Assembly: GCA_003447295.1 (NCBI GenBank)
Contig: DLZQ01000082.1
Coordinates: 1-9,740, forward strand
Origin: Lachnospiraceae bacterium
GTDB lineage: Bacteria; Bacillota; Clostridia; Lachnospirales; Lachnospiraceae
Direction: 5' to 3'
DNA length: 9,740 nt
In this document: positions 1-6,401 of the stretch, piece after piece
How the letters are laid out: every line of letters starts with the position of its first letter
How positions within the stretch are numbered: position 1 is the stretch's first letter
Program-made: the position numbers and the translations under genes
The notes under the pieces: generated by a model
Told to the model about the DNA's origin: nothing
The model's database searches: none
What the model saw: the letters and a program-made list of their open reading frames with translations, nothing else

Positions 1-22
1 TGCATGGCTCGTAACTCTCAAT

Positions 23-1258
23 TTACACAATTACAATCGGTGTCCGATATTCATTCATCATTTCTTTTTGGTTCTTCAATGCCAGATTCCCCAGATAAAT
101 CTGATTCCTTAGGATATCCTGATCCAGCATACGCAGAGCTTCGGGTGGAAGCGATTGCCTTGCATCAGCCAAACTGGTAATGAGAGGGATGGAGCTGTTC
201 TTCTTGATCTCGGTAAGGAGAGGAGCTGCATCCTTGCAAAAACCCAACACTCTGGCGTAGGAAATATAATCTTCAGCCTTACAGGTCTCGAATTCTTTCT
301 TGGTCATATTCAGCAAAATATGGAACAGGCATCTGCTGATACGGGTGTAGGTCATATCCTTGCTCTTGAGCAGATCGCAGAAAGAAGATAAGCCGGTGAA
401 GGACGGCAGGGTATTGCGGATACGGTCGGAGAGATCCGAGGAAATATCCTGATACTTGTCGTAGCCCTCGAAGTATTCCGTCAGTAGCTTGTATTGCAGC
501 GCCGCAGAAAAATCATCCGCAAACAGAGGCTTCTGTTCCTCCAGAGAAGTCCGCAATATCTCATAGGCATTTTCCGGCATCTGAGATGTCAGATAGGCAA
601 GATCATGCCCGGCAGCCACGGACTGGCGGATGGCAATAGCGGAACACTGGTTGGTTCCCAGGCGCTTATCGTGATAATCCGCACCTACACGGGTGGTAGT
701 GAAGGGAACAATCTTGCTGTTCCTTGACATCAGGGCCTTCAGATATTCAATTCCCAGTATATTATTCGGAGAGGACAGCACATCCTTGTCATCACTTAAT
801 GAAGGAGCGTACTGCAACAGAGCCCAGGTCCTTGCAATCGGGAAGGACATTCCCTTTTTCAGATTGCAGCGCAGGGATTCCACATAAGGTTCCGGCTCCG
901 TGTAGAAGATCTCGGCAATCCGGGAGAGCGTATCGATGTTACCGCATTCGCTGCCAAAGCACAGATTTGTGGTGACTCCCAGTTTGTCAAACAGAGCAAC
1001 GGAGCCCTTGGCAAAAAATTCCGCACTCGAAGCAGCGTAGCAGATGGGGAGTTCCAGCACAAGATCCGCACCGCATTCCAAAGCCATTTTGGCGCGGGTG
1101 AACTTATCTAACAGGGCAGGGGCACCGCGCTGCATGAAGTTGCCGCTCATAACGATGATCGTATAATCGGCGCCGGTGGCTTCTTTGGCATGCTGCATCT
1201 GGTAAGCATGACCATTATGAAAAGGGTTGTATTCTGCGACAATACCATTGACCTTCAT
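23..1258 (-). CDS. tmcAL: tRNA(Met) cytidine acetate ligase (TmcAL)
   Basis: 411-residue cytoplasmic enzyme of the TmcAL/YlbM (DUF795) family. The family activates acetate with ATP to acetyl-AMP and transfers the acetyl group to C34 of elongator tRNA-Met, giving the wobble base N4-acetylcytidine. Seen in the sequence: the N-terminus MKVNGIVAEYNPFHNGH carries the HxGH-type nucleotidyl-transfer motif (H14, G16, H17), followed by MSGNFMQRG, DKFTRAKMALECGADLVLELP-type segments and SPNNILGIEYLKAL, all characteristic of the family. Length matches the usual ~400-415 residues. The frame is open for 26 more codons upstream, but the start at 1258 is chosen because AAAGGAG lies 7 nt before it (minus strand, 1266-1272) and the family begins MK-x-x-GIVAEYNPFHNGH. 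It is transcribed divergently from pta. Stop is TAA at 23-25. No frameshift or missing motif seen. Confidence 0.95.
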   Translation of the reverse strand: MKVNGIVAEYNPFHNGHAYQMQHAKEATGADYTIIVMSGNFMQRGAPALLDKFTRAKMALECGADLVLELPICYAASSAEFFAKGSVALFDKLGVTTNLCFGSECGNIDTLSRIAEIFYTEPEPYVESLRCNLKKGMSFPIARTWALLQYAPSLSDDKDVLSSPNNILGIEYLKALMSRNSKIVPFTTTRVGADYHDKRLGTNQCSAIAIRQSVAAGHDLAYLTSQMPENAYEILRTSLEEQKPLFADDFSAALQYKLLTEYFEGYDKYQDISSDLSDRIRNTLPSFTGLSSFCDLLKSKDMTYTRISRCLFHILLNMTKKEFETCKAEDYISYARVLGFCKDAAPLLTEIKKNSSIPLITSLADARQSLPPEALRMLDQDILRNQIYLGNLALKNQKEMMNEYRTPIVIV

Positions 1259-1282
1259 AATATGGCTCCTTTCGTGAAAAGA

Positions 1283-1311
1283 AATATACGGTAAATCGAA
1301 TACAAATACAA
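1283..1311 (-). promoter_or_regulatory. Candidate promoter for tmcAL
   Basis: On the minus strand a TATATT -10 hexamer (1288-1283, 5/6 to consensus) follows a TTGTAT -35-like hexamer (1311-1306, only the TTG matches) with a 17-nt spacer. The start point would be near 1276, giving a short leader that contains the ribosome binding site. The weak -35 and the AT-rich surroundings keep confidence low. Confidence 0.4.
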
Positions 1312-1340
1312 GCTGCGCATGTGAAAAAAATAACATACGC

Positions 1341-1354
1341 TGAAAGCGTTTACA
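1341..1354. promoter_or_regulatory. Catabolite-responsive element (cre), CcpA-type operator
   Basis: The 14-mer TGAAAGCGTTTACA fits the cre consensus TGWNANCGNTNWCA with its central CG and imperfect dyad symmetry (reverse complement TGTAAACGCTTTCA). It lies in the divergent region between tmcAL and pta. Its centre is about 123 bp upstream of the predicted pta start point and about 70 bp upstream of the predicted tmcAL start point. In Bacillus subtilis, CcpA activates both pta and ackA from upstream cre sites, so activation of pta under sugar excess is the natural reading. The distance is larger than in B. subtilis, so this is inference. Confidence 0.7.
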
Positions 1355-1416
1355 TATGCATGGTTATCAGCATATTTTGTAATTGAAATTCAAAGGTTGT
1401 ATCTGAAAATATACAA
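1354..1416. repeat. Cluster of three inverted repeats upstream of pta promoter
   Basis: Three perfect dyads follow each other directly: ATATGC (1354-1359) with GCATAT (1370-1375), 10-nt spacer; TTGAA (1383-1387) with TTCAA (1389-1393), 1-nt spacer; TTGTAT (1397-1402) with ATACAA (1411-1416), 8-nt spacer. They lie between the cre site and the pta -35 box, where activator or repressor sites would be expected. The region is AT-rich, so some symmetry could be chance. No known operator consensus was matched with confidence. Confidence 0.35.
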
Positions 1417-1435
1417 TTTTGCGAACATTATGCCC

Positions 1436-1464
1436 TTGTCTACTCCAGATGTATTTAGTATAAT
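1436..1464 (+). promoter_or_regulatory. Sigma-A-type promoter for pta
   Basis: TTGTCT (1436-1441, 4/6) and a perfect TATAAT (1459-1464) with a 17-nt spacer. Transcription would begin near 1471, giving a leader of about 85 nt before pta. The leader holds a weak GGTTT/AAACC stem (1476-1480 with 1490-1494). Confidence 0.75.
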
Positions 1465-1523
1465 ATAAATACATCGGTTTGTTAAGATAAAACCAAAACT
1501 TTACAGAAGTTATTTGGGAGGAA

Positions 1524-1538
1524 GCGGGTATCCCCCGC
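1524..1538 (+). other. Small GC hairpin in pta leader just before the ribosome binding site
   Basis: GCGGG (1524-1528) can pair with CCCGC (1534-1538) around a 5-nt loop. It is immediately upstream of AAAGGAG (1542-1548). A second purine-rich GGGAGG (1516-1521) precedes it but has no start codon at a suitable distance. The hairpin may stabilise the 5' end or influence ribosome access; no terminator U-tract follows. Confidence 0.4.
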
Positions 1539-1555
1539 CGGAAAGGAGAATGGAT

Positions 1556-2557
1556 ATGTCATACATTGACATGATTAAAGAGAGAGCAAGACTCGACAAA
1601 AAAACAATTGTATTACCGGAATCTAATGATAAGAGAACATTACTGGCTGCTGCCCGTATCGTAGAAGAAGGTATCGCAGACATCATTATGATCGGTGATG
1701 AAGAGAAGATCATGGATGGTGCAGGCTGGTTGGAAGTCGACCTGTCCAAGGTAACAGTAGTTAACCCGAAAACAACTCCCAAGTTGGATGACTATGTGAA
1801 TTTATTATATGAAACCAGAAAAGCAAAGGGAATGACTCCCGAAAAGGCAAGAGAGATCCTGTTAAATGATTACCTGACCTTCGGTATCGTGATGGTTAAG
1901 GCTAACCATGCAGACGGTATGGTAGCAGGTGCATGTCACTCTACCGCAGACACCTTAAGACCCGCACTGCAGATCTTAAAGACTGCACCCGGCGTTAAGC
2001 TGGTATCCGCATTCTTTGTTATGGATACCGTATTCAAGGATCAGGGTGAGAACGGAACTTTCCTGTTCGCTGACTGTGGTCTGAATCAGGATCCTACCCC
2101 CGAAGAGCTGGCTGCTATCGCAGATACCTCTTCCAGAAGCTTCAAGTCCCTGATCGGACCCAAGCCCGTTATCGCTATGTTAAGCCACTCCACCAAGGGC
2201 AGTGCCAAGCATGCGCTGGTTGACAAAGTAGTAGAAGCTACCCGTATTGCACATGAGGAGTATCCTCATCTGACCTTAGACGGTGAACTGCAGCTGGATG
2301 CAGCGCTGGTTCCCAGTGTAGCTAAGTCCAAGGCTCCCGGAAGCCCTGTTAACGGACATGCAAATGTTCTGATCTTCCCGAACCTGGATGCAGGTAACAT
2401 CGGTTACAAGCTGGTACAGAGACTGGGTGGTGCAGAAGCTTACGGTCCTATGTTACAGGGTATCGCAAAGCCTGTTAATGATCTGTCCAGAGGATGTTCC
2501 TGGCAGGATATCGTTGGTGTTGTAGCATTGACTGCTGTACAGGCACAGTTAGTATAA
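1556..2557 (+). CDS. pta: Phosphate acetyltransferase (phosphotransacetylase)
   Basis: 333-residue cytoplasmic enzyme converting acetyl-CoA plus phosphate to acetyl phosphate and CoA (EC 2.3.1.8), the first step of acetate fermentation. Family features visible: VLPESNDKRTLLAA near the N-terminus, the GACHSTADTLRPALQ segment (R135), LSHSTKGSA (about 209-216), DGELQLDAALVP (242-253), APGSPVNGHANVLIFPNLDAGNIGYKLVQRL (260-290) and LSRGCSWQD (310-318). S311, R312 and D318 correspond to the active-site Ser/Arg/Asp of the Methanosarcina enzyme. Length is that of the short, single-domain Pta class, without the N-terminal DRTGG domain of enterobacteria. The start at 1556 is chosen because AAAGGAG ends 7 nt upstream; an in-frame ATG at 1550 is only 1 nt from it. 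Codon use is biased as in highly expressed genes. ackA follows after 124 nt. Confidence 0.97.
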   Translation: MSYIDMIKERARLDKKTIVLPESNDKRTLLAAARIVEEGIADIIMIGDEEKIMDGAGWLEVDLSKVTVVNPKTTPKLDDYVNLLYETRKAKGMTPEKAREILLNDYLTFGIVMVKANHADGMVAGACHSTADTLRPALQILKTAPGVKLVSAFFVMDTVFKDQGENGTFLFADCGLNQDPTPEELAAIADTSSRSFKSLIGPKPVIAMLSHSTKGSAKHALVDKVVEATRIAHEEYPHLTLDGELQLDAALVPSVAKSKAPGSPVNGHANVLIFPNLDAGNIGYKLVQRLGGAEAYGPMLQGIAKPVNDLSRGCSWQDIVGVVALTAVQAQLV

Positions 2558-2558
2558 T
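2528..2558 (+). promoter_or_regulatory. Candidate internal promoter for ackA
   Basis: TTGACT (2528-2533, 5/6) and a perfect TATAAT (2553-2558) with a 19-nt spacer. The -10 box overlaps the pta stop codon. The spacer is longer than ideal, and stop-codon contexts generate TATAAT-like strings by chance. If used, it would start an ackA-only transcript near 2565 with a ~115-nt leader that begins with the hairpin at 2576. Confidence 0.4.
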
Positions 2559-2575
2559 CATTATAAGAACCATAA

Positions 2576-2604
2576 ACGTGTGCGGGATCTCTGTCCCGCA
2601 CCGT
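2576..2604 (+). other. RNA hairpin in the pta-ackA gap
   Basis: A perfect 8-bp stem GTGCGGGA (2580-2587) / TCCCGCAC (2594-2601) around a 6-nt loop is extended by ACG/CGT across a single bulged T (2579). No run of T follows, so a true intrinsic terminator is unlikely. It may be an mRNA processing or stabilising element that sets the pta:ackA ratio, or part of an ackA leader. Confidence 0.55.
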
Positions 2605-2681
2605 ATTCATGTATTGCCCTTACGGGTGGCATGAGATCATAGAACATTAGTCTTACAGATTAAAAAAGAAAGGAATTTACC

Positions 2682-3878
2682 ATGAATATTTTAGTTATTA
2701 ACTGCGGAAGCTCTTCCCTGAAGTTCCAGCTTATTGATTCCGAGACCGAAAAATGCATCGCAAAGGGCCTCTGTGAGAGAATCGGTATCGAAGGAAGCCA
2801 GATCACCTATACCCCCGATGGCGGAGAGAAGGAGCAGACCGTAACTCCCATGCCGGATCACACTGAAGCAATCCGCCTGGTACTGGAAGCTCTGACCAAT
2901 GAAAAGACCGGCGTGGTGAAGAGCCTGGATGAGATCGGTGCGGTAGGACATCGTATCGTACACGGCGGCGAGAAGTTCGCAGCATCTACCATCATTACCG
3001 ATGAAGTTATGAAAGCCATCGAAGAATGTAACGATCTGGCTCCTTTACATAACCCTGCAAACCTGATCGGTATCAATGCCTGCAAAAAGCTGATGCCCAC
3101 CACTCCCATGGTAGCTGTATTCGATACCGCTTTCCATCAGACTATGCCTGAGGAAGCTTATATGTACGGTCTGCCTTATGAATATTATGAGAAGTACAAG
3201 ATCAGACGCTACGGTTTCCACGGAACCAGTCACTCTTATGTATCCAAGAAGGCAGCTGAGGTCCTGGGCAAAAAGTACGAAGATCTGAAGATCATCGTAT
3301 GCCACTTAGGTAACGGTGCCAGCGTATCTGCAGTTAAGAACGGTAAATGCGTAGATACCTCTATGGGTCTGACTCCCCTGGAAGGTCTGATCATGGGAAC
3401 TCGTTCCGGTGATATTGATCCCGCCATCATGGAGTTCATTGCTCACAAAGAGGGCAAGAACATCGACGAGATCATGACCGTTCTGAACAAAAAGTCCGGT
3501 GTATACGGTCTGTCCAACAACCTGTCTTCCGATTTCCGTGATCTGGAAGCCGGTTATAACAACGGCGATGCACACTGCATCCGCACCATGAACACCTACT
3601 GCTACCGCGTAGCAAAATACATCGGTTCTTATGTAGCAGCAATGAACGGTGTAGATGTGATCTGCTTTACCGCAGGTATCGGTGAGAACGCTCCTCTGGT
3701 CCGGTCCCTGGTATGTGAGCATCTGGGCTTCCTGGGCGTATCCATTGATGAGGATGCGAACCACAAGCGCGGCGAGGAAATCGCTATTTCCACTCCTGAC
3801 AGCAAGACCACTGTAATGGTAATTCCTACGAATGAGGAACTTGCTATTGCCAGAGAGACAGTAAGTTTGGTAAAATAG
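2682..3878 (+). CDS. ackA: Acetate kinase
   Basis: 398-residue cytoplasmic kinase of the ASKHA superfamily. It converts acetyl phosphate plus ADP to acetate plus ATP (EC 2.7.2.1), the ATP-yielding step after Pta. Residue numbering runs almost in register with the Methanosarcina thermophila enzyme, and all active-site residues are present: N7 in MNILVINCGSSSLKF, R91 in HRIVHGGE, H123, D148 in AVFDTAFHQTMP, H180 in GFHGTSHSYV, the phosphate loop HLGNGAS (208-214), R241 in GLIMGTRSGDIDP, the adenosine loop FTAGIGENA (329-337) and E385 in IPTNEELAIARE. Ribosome binding site AAGGAA lies 6 nt before the ATG. It follows pta and shares its biased codon use, as expected for an abundant fermentative enzyme. 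No defect seen. Confidence 0.98.
   Translation: MNILVINCGSSSLKFQLIDSETEKCIAKGLCERIGIEGSQITYTPDGGEKEQTVTPMPDHTEAIRLVLEALTNEKTGVVKSLDEIGAVGHRIVHGGEKFAASTIITDEVMKAIEECNDLAPLHNPANLIGINACKKLMPTTPMVAVFDTAFHQTMPEEAYMYGLPYEYYEKYKIRRYGFHGTSHSYVSKKAAEVLGKKYEDLKIIVCHLGNGASVSAVKNGKCVDTSMGLTPLEGLIMGTRSGDIDPAIMEFIAHKEGKNIDEIMTVLNKKSGVYGLSNNLSSDFRDLEAGYNNGDAHCIRTMNTYCYRVAKYIGSYVAAMNGVDVICFTAGIGENAPLVRSLVCEHLGFLGVSIDEDANHKRGEEIAISTPDSKTTVMVIPTNEELAIARETVSLVK
3847..3876 (+). promoter_or_regulatory. Candidate promoter for pfp at the end of ackA
   Basis: TTGCCA (3847-3852, 5/6) and TAAAAT (3871-3876, 5/6) with an 18-nt spacer, and a TGG immediately before the -10 box that fits the extended -10 motif. The -10 box overlaps the ackA stop codon. 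Start would be near 3883, placing the 3901-3941 hairpin in the leader of pfp. Sequence-only inference. Confidence 0.45.
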
Positions 3879-3900
3879 GTTCGACGGAACCTTAAGAATG

Positions 3901-3941
3901 AGAACACCCATCAAGCGGAGGCTCCGATTGATGGGTGTTCT
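3901..3941 (+). terminator. Strong hairpin after ackA, probable partial terminator
   Basis: A perfect 14-bp inverted repeat AGAACACCCATCAA (3901-3914) / TTGATGGGTGTTCT (3928-3941), with a further CGG/CCG pairing inside the 13-nt loop. Only TTCTATTATGG follows, not a clean U-tract, so termination may be partial or the element may be a processing/stability hairpin. A 6-bp stem AGGTTC/GAACCT (3877-3892) precedes it and overlaps the ackA stop codon. Confidence 0.55.
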
Positions 3942-3976
3942 ATTATGGTAAGGAATGAACAGAGGGAGAAAATGCT

Positions 3977-5218
3977 ATGAAGAAAAATGTGATCGTAGGA
4001 CAGTCCGGAGGACCAACAGCGGTAATCAATGCCAGTCTTGCCGGCGTCTATAAGACAGCAAAGGATATGGGGGCAGATACCATATACGGTATGCGTTACG
4101 GCATCCAGGGACTTTTGGAGAAAAAGATAGTAGACCTTGGAGAGAAGATACGTAACGATATGGATGTGGAACTTCTGAAGAGAACCCCGGCATCCTTCCT
4201 GGGATCTTGTCGTTATAAGCTTCCGGAGATCAGTGCAGATAAGACTATCTATGAGAGAATTTTTGCAATTCTGGAAGAACTGGAGATCATGGCATTTTTC
4301 TATATCGGTGGCAATGACTCCATGGATACCATAAAAAAGCTTTCCGATTATGCCCAGACAGTTGACAGCCCGATCCGTTTTATCGGTGTGCCCAAGACGA
4401 TCGATAATGATCTGGAGGGTACGGATCATACGCCCGGTTACGGCAGTGCTGCAAAATATATTGCCACCGTTACCAAGGAACTGGTACGTGATGGTCTGAT
4501 CTATGAGATGCAGAGCGTGACGGTCATCGAGATCATGGGAAGAAATGCCGGCTGGCTAACCGGTGCGGCAGTACTTGCCAAGAGTGAAGACTGCGAAGGC
4601 CCGGATCTGATCTATCTGCCGGAGGTTCCTTTCGATGTGGATGTTTTTCTGGAAAAAGTAAAGAAACTGGTAGCTGAGAAACAGTCCATCGTCATTGCCG
4701 TATCGGAAGGTATCAAGACTGCAGACGGCAGATATGTCTGCGAATTGTCCGCACACTCGGACAAGACCGATTCCTTCGGTCATGTGCAGTTATCCGGTAC
4801 CGGTAAATATCTGTCCGACCTGATCATTGAGAAATTGGGCTGCAAGTCCAGAGCTATTGAACTGTCTACCCTGCAACGTTGTGCAGGACATCTGACCTCC
4901 CGTGTGGATATCACCGAGGCTTATCAGGTAGGCGGTACTGCGGTAAAAGCAGCTTTTGAAGGCAAGACCGGTCAGATGGTGATCCTGAAAAGAGTATCCC
5001 AGGATCCCTATATCTGCACCACGGATCTCTACGATGTGCATAAGGTGGCAAATCTGGAGAAAAAGGTTCCCCGTTCCTGGATTACGGAAGAGGGAGATTA
5101 CGTGACAGCAGAGATGAAGAACTATATCGAGCCTCTGATTCAGGCGGAACTGACCCCGATCATGATCACAGGGCAGCCCAGACACATTATTATCGATGAT
5201 CTGCAGGATATAAAGTAA
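3977..5218 (+). CDS. pfp: Pyrophosphate-type 6-phosphofructokinase
   Basis: 413-residue cytoplasmic phosphofructokinase-superfamily enzyme, predicted to phosphorylate fructose 6-phosphate to fructose 1,6-bisphosphate reversibly with PPi (EC 2.7.1.90). Seen: phosphate-binding GQSGGPTAVIN (8-18), FYIGGNDSMDT (108-118), VPKTIDND (138-145) with catalytic-type D143, GYGSAAKYI (154-162), MGRNAGWLTG (187-196), LPEVPFD (214-220) and VSEG (242-245). Two positions separate ATP from PPi enzymes: the Gly of the ATP-enzyme GGDG motif is D114 here, and the Gly of PGTIDND is K140 here. Both point to PPi. N113 replaces the usual Asp of GGD, so the loop reads GGND, a variant I associate with a PPi-using clade. 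Cofactor choice is inferred, not proven. Ribosome binding site GAGGGAG lies 8 nt upstream. The signalling operon starts 43 nt later with no terminator visible. Confidence 0.88.
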   Translation: MKKNVIVGQSGGPTAVINASLAGVYKTAKDMGADTIYGMRYGIQGLLEKKIVDLGEKIRNDMDVELLKRTPASFLGSCRYKLPEISADKTIYERIFAILEELEIMAFFYIGGNDSMDTIKKLSDYAQTVDSPIRFIGVPKTIDNDLEGTDHTPGYGSAAKYIATVTKELVRDGLIYEMQSVTVIEIMGRNAGWLTGAAVLAKSEDCEGPDLIYLPEVPFDVDVFLEKVKKLVAEKQSIVIAVSEGIKTADGRYVCELSAHSDKTDSFGHVQLSGTGKYLSDLIIEKLGCKSRAIELSTLQRCAGHLTSRVDITEAYQVGGTAVKAAFEGKTGQMVILKRVSQDPYICTTDLYDVHKVANLEKKVPRSWITEEGDYVTAEMKNYIEPLIQAELTPIMITGQPRHIIIDDLQDIK

Positions 5219-5261
5219 GCAAGAATAGATAGAACAAATTGGATACAAAGGAGGTGGGAAC

Positions 5262-6401
5262 ATGCCGAAAGACAGGAAGAGAAAAAACATGCTGATCATA
5301 GCATGTATCATGCTCTTTGCAACTTTATTTACGCTTGTTCCTGCCTTTTCTTTTTCCGTGACTGCAGCCAGAAGGAACGCAGGATCGGTGGCGGAAGAGT
5401 ACGTCAGGTATCAGTCCAGGCTTCGGCGTATAGAGAAGATCACGGAGCTGGAGGAAAACGGATTTCGTTTGCTGGAGGATCAGGTATTTGCCATGCCGCT
5501 TCAGAAATTGCCGGAGGATACGCCTGAGGACGAAGTGGATGAGGTCTGGTTCTATGCGGCATTGGACAAGCAGTACCACAGACTGGCAGTTTTTATCGCA
5601 GATGATAATGGACAGGTTCTGTACAAGACGGATCAGCTGGAGGCAAATTACTGCTATCCGGGAGAACTGTGGCAGCCCATAGAGAAGCTTGCATCGGTAT
5701 CTTTTCAGGATGTGGACAATGACGGCAATACGGATATTATTCTGATTGCCCAGTGCCATAACGATAGAGGAGATTATCAGGAGAAATCTTATAAAGTGGG
5801 AGATGTTCTGTTCCAGGAGGATGGCAGCTTTTACAGAGACTATCGGATCTCGGACAAGATCAACCGCTTTGATATGAATAAAAATCCGGCGTGTATCCTG
5901 AACTTCGTACGCGACGGCCGTTCCACGGAATTCCTATACACTGCGGAGACATACGGAGAACTGCTCAGTCATAATTTCCGGGTGATCGAGGAACAAAGCT
6001 ATACCCGTAATTTTGAAAAGCTGGGGAAAATGAAGGTAGTGCCCGGAGTATACCGGATGGCGGAATATGATGTGTTTATGATCTACCTGATCGACGAGCA
6101 GGGAAATATTGTGTGGAGTTTCCAGCCTATGGAGGATTACGACAATCTCTATGCGCTGAAGGGAATCCAGGGGAAGGATCTGGACGGCGATGGCTTCAAG
6201 GATCTGGTGGTATTTGCAAAATACAGTTATGAGGGAGACTCTGGGGAATTGTTGGTAGATACCGTGTGTACCGTGTATTATCAGCGGACTGCCGGATTTG
6301 AAAAGGACGAAGATTTTACCGCAAAGTATAAATGTACGGAGGAGGACACTTTAGAGGCGCTGGTCGGGAAGATACGTGCCTACTGGGGGTGGCAGACATA
6401 A
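5262..6401 (+). CDS. Exported protein with two DxDxDG (FG-GAP/VCBS-like) calcium-type loops
   Basis: 379 residues, family name not recognised. A basic N-terminus (KDRKRK) is followed by a long hydrophobic stretch (about 9-33) ending SVTAA, which could be a cleaved signal peptide or an uncleaved anchor. There is no lipobox cysteine. The rest should be outside the membrane. Two loops of the form DxDxDGxxD are present: D150/D152/D154/D158 and D306/D308/D310/D314, each followed by hydrophobic beta-like residues (IILIA, LVVFA) as in FG-GAP/VCBS or EF-hand-like calcium loops. The two loops sit in similar surroundings (about 97-200 and 264-355), suggesting internal duplication. A near-perfect AAAGGAGGTG (5247-5256) lies 5 nt before the ATG. 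Its TAA overlaps the ATG of the next gene, a response regulator, by one base (TAATG), implying coupled translation and a role as an extracytoplasmic partner of the kinase. The role is inferred from context only. Confidence 0.8.
   Translation: MPKDRKRKNMLIIACIMLFATLFTLVPAFSFSVTAARRNAGSVAEEYVRYQSRLRRIEKITELEENGFRLLEDQVFAMPLQKLPEDTPEDEVDEVWFYAALDKQYHRLAVFIADDNGQVLYKTDQLEANYCYPGELWQPIEKLASVSFQDVDNDGNTDIILIAQCHNDRGDYQEKSYKVGDVLFQEDGSFYRDYRISDKINRFDMNKNPACILNFVRDGRSTEFLYTAETYGELLSHNFRVIEEQSYTRNFEKLGKMKVVPGVYRMAEYDVFMIYLIDEQGNIVWSFQPMEDYDNLYALKGIQGKDLDGDGFKDLVVFAKYSYEGDSGELLVDTVCTVYYQRTAGFEKDEDFTAKYKCTEEDTLEALVGKIRAYWGWQT

Noticed and set aside
1259..1336. 26-codon upstream extension of tmcAL to an ATG at 1336
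   Set aside because: The added residues do not resemble the family, the ATG at 1258 has an AAAGGAG at ideal spacing, and the extension would cover the likely tmcAL promoter.
1396..1411. Possible CodY box around CTGAAAAT
   Set aside because: The right half fits, but the left half matches only about 2 of 6 positions of the 15-bp CodY consensus, leaving too many mismatches.
1514..1555. TTG start at 1514 or ATG at 1550 for pta
   Set aside because: No ribosome binding site precedes the TTG, and the ATG at 1550 is 1 nt from AGGAG. The ATG at 1556 has proper spacing and gives the usual MSxIDMI start.
3977..5218. ATP-dependent PfkA
   Set aside because: PfkA has GGDG and PGTIDND; here the loops read GGND and PKTIDND, and the 413-residue length exceeds the ~320 of PfkA.
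5262..5376. Lipoprotein signal for the exported protein
   Set aside because: The hydrophobic segment has one Cys (residue 15), but in the middle of the helix and not in a lipobox followed by a mature domain; the end reads SVTAARR without Cys.
6332..6400. Longer response regulator starting at 6332
   Set aside because: The 23 extra residues lie within the preceding gene and are unlike a receiver domain; MIKILIVDDE at 6401 is a standard start.
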